The notes under the pieces were generated by a model. That model made no database searches. It had not been told where the DNA came from and worked only from the letters and a program-made list of their open reading frames with translations. A stretch of 64,000 nt of DNA from Ecdyonurus torrentis (lineage: Eukaryota > Arthropoda > Insecta > Ephemeroptera > Heptageniidae): assembly GCA_949318235.1 (NCBI GenBank), contig OX439136.1:28389067-28453066 (forward strand), given 5' to 3'. How positions within the stretch are numbered: position 1 is the first letter of the stretch; the number at the start of each line of letters is the position of its first letter. Shown piece by piece: positions 62,610 to 64,000 of the stretch. The translations under genes were made by a program, and so were the position numbers.

Positions 62610-63974
62610 TACATTACTTCAGTTGCGAGTCCTAACTTATTTGAGATAATCACTTTTGAGTTATTATGAGCATCTTAACATTATTAACTGTAGCATTAAT
62701 TATTGATACTCGAACCAGCCGACAAGATCCAAGTGAGGATCTTGGCTGGATGAAAAATTTACGCAAATGTAACGTAGAATTTTAAATTTAAAAAAAAAAA
62801 TAATAATAATGCATTTCAGCAAATTATTAAAAATAGCTAATTTAACTTAAAATAGACTAAAATAACTGAAAATAACTTAAATTAGCTATTGTTAGTAATT
62901 TGTTAAAATGCATTATTTTAGCTGCTCATAATAACTTTAAAAAAAAAAGTGTTTATCTCAAATAAGTTAGGATTTGTAACTCAAGTAATAATGTACATTT
63001 TATTAGAGTGATAATAAGTTTTAGTTAATTTGAATTTAGCAATAGCGATTGTGTGAGTGAATAATACATATAAAGTAAAAAAAAAAAAATATTAATAAAT
63101 TTTAAATGTAATTACATAATAATTATAACTTTCATTAAACAAAACATTTTTTAAATATCTTTATATATACAAAGATCCTACAAAGATAATTTTTGTTATT
63201 CTTTATTACGTGTTATTTTATTAAAATATAATTGTATGAGATCAATCAATAAAATCAATTGGATTGTTTTAAAATTGAACGATTCACATTGTTACAAAAG
63301 AAAAATAGTCGTTTGTAATTTATTGTTATCATAATTCACTCTTCAATTTTTTTTTTTTATTTTTTTTTTTACCAAACTTTTTAAGGGTATATTTTATTTC
63401 ATATTCTAAAAGAACATTGTCCTGCATCGAAATATTTGTGAATTTTTTTTTTTTTAAGTTCATTTAATATTTTCAATTAATTTTTAAAAATATATAAGAA
63501 TGACGATCGGTTATAGTAATTACTTATATGCATATGGGCATAGGAAAAAGTTACCGACCGTGACGACATTTCGCGACTTTCAAATTTTAATTAAAAATAC
63601 TTAATTAACTCAAAAATTAGAAATTTGCAAATATATCGATTCAAGACAATGCCTTCTTTTTTGAAATAAATATAAACCATGTATAACGTTTTTTTTATTG
63701 TCCCCCCCCCCCCCATTGTTATAAATAGTGTGGAGCTCGCTAGTAACGTCTATTTTATTATTTTCATCATATTAAAAGTATGATATATTTATGGTATTAC
63801 TTTATGTTGAGGTGCTCATATTAAAATTGTGATAATTAATTAATTGTATTGTTACTTTATGTTCCCCAGGTACTCGCTGCTCTGACAGTTCTCGCTGTCG
63901 CCTCCGCTCAACAAGGAGGTTATGGAGGAGGAGCAGGTTACGGTGCAGCTGCTGGATATGAACAGGAACATTAT
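62433..63974 (+). CDS. Secreted Gly/Tyr-rich cuticle-like protein (5' part, runs off window)
   Basis: Exon 1 62433-62447 encodes MAFIK, then a GT donor; exon 2 63870-63974 follows an AG acceptor in phase 0 and ends at a GTAAGT donor. The 40 residues seen form a signal peptide (MAFIKVLAALTVLAVASA) with a likely cut before QQGG, then a Gly/Tyr/Ala stretch. A split after five codons within the signal peptide is the usual structure of insect cuticular protein genes. Whether it has an R&R chitin-binding domain cannot be seen. Alternatives: another Gly-rich secreted protein. Confidence 0.75.
62612..62990. repeat. Hairpin MITE (AT-rich family), copy 3
   Basis: Arms TTCAGTTGCGAGTCCTAACT and AAATAAGTTAGGATTTGTAA. 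It lies in intron 1 of the cuticle-like gene, with an unrelated insert near 62700-62790. Confidence 0.8.
63500..63660. repeat. Dispersed repeat shared with 42430-42580
   Basis: Shares ATAGGAAAAAGTTAC, ATTTCGCGACTTTCAAA and AAAATACTTAATTAACTCAA with the segment upstream of PLRG1. Intron 1 of the cuticle-like gene; a C run lies just after (about 63702-63714). Confidence 0.7.
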
Positions 63975-64000
63975 GTAAGTATTTAAATGTTTTTATCAAT

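Overview
The window looks like nuclear DNA from an arthropod, most likely an insect or other pancrustacean. Genes are split by GT/AG introns and the background is very AT-rich. It contains two copies of a juvenile hormone (microsomal-type) epoxide hydrolase, conserved eukaryotic housekeeping genes, a secreted Gly/Tyr-rich cuticle-like protein, and many transposons and microsatellites. The species cannot be named from sequence alone.

Layout: (1) 1-1914, minus: first three coding exons of one epoxide hydrolase gene, whose 3' part lies left of the window. (2) 7598-14945, minus: a complete seven-exon paralogue; the frame closes exactly to a 475-residue protein with oxyanion-hole, nucleophile and catalytic His motifs visible. 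(3) 18043-29424, plus: complete FAF2/UBXD8 in eight exons (443 residues), with a serine/aspartate-rich orphan ORF in its 5.8-kb intron 2. (4) 34333-41651, minus: complete PLRG1 (spliceosomal WD40 protein) in ten exons (463 residues), convergent with FAF2. (5) 43200-57714, plus: a Ty3/gypsy errantivirus-like LTR element with gag, pol and env, apparently identical 456-bp LTRs and a 4-bp target duplication. Its env is split by a second LTR element (50230-55877) in the opposite orientation, with 1450-bp LTRs, no recognisable polymerase and one unrecognised 554-residue ORF. (6) 62370-64000, plus: TATA box and first two coding exons of a secreted cuticle-like gene that runs off the right edge.

Between and inside the genes are many non-autonomous elements: at least six copies of a long palindromic element (one carrying a Penelope-like element fragment with a GIY-YIG endonuclease), short MITEs, tRNA-derived SINE-like units, retroposon tails and a 1.5-kb terminal-inverted-repeat element with 33-bp iterons. 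Two genes carry tandem duplications that copy an exon edge together with its splice site: a donor in FAF2 exon 3 (four copies) and an acceptor in epoxide hydrolase exon 5 (two copies, in frame).

The host genes do not form one pathway. Epoxide hydrolase opens epoxides such as that of juvenile hormone at the ER membrane, FAF2 recruits p97/VCP to the ER and lipid droplets, and PLRG1 works in the spliceosome. The best candidates for something undescribed are the nested LTR element with the orphan ORF, the iteron-bearing TIR element, and the splice-site tandem duplications.
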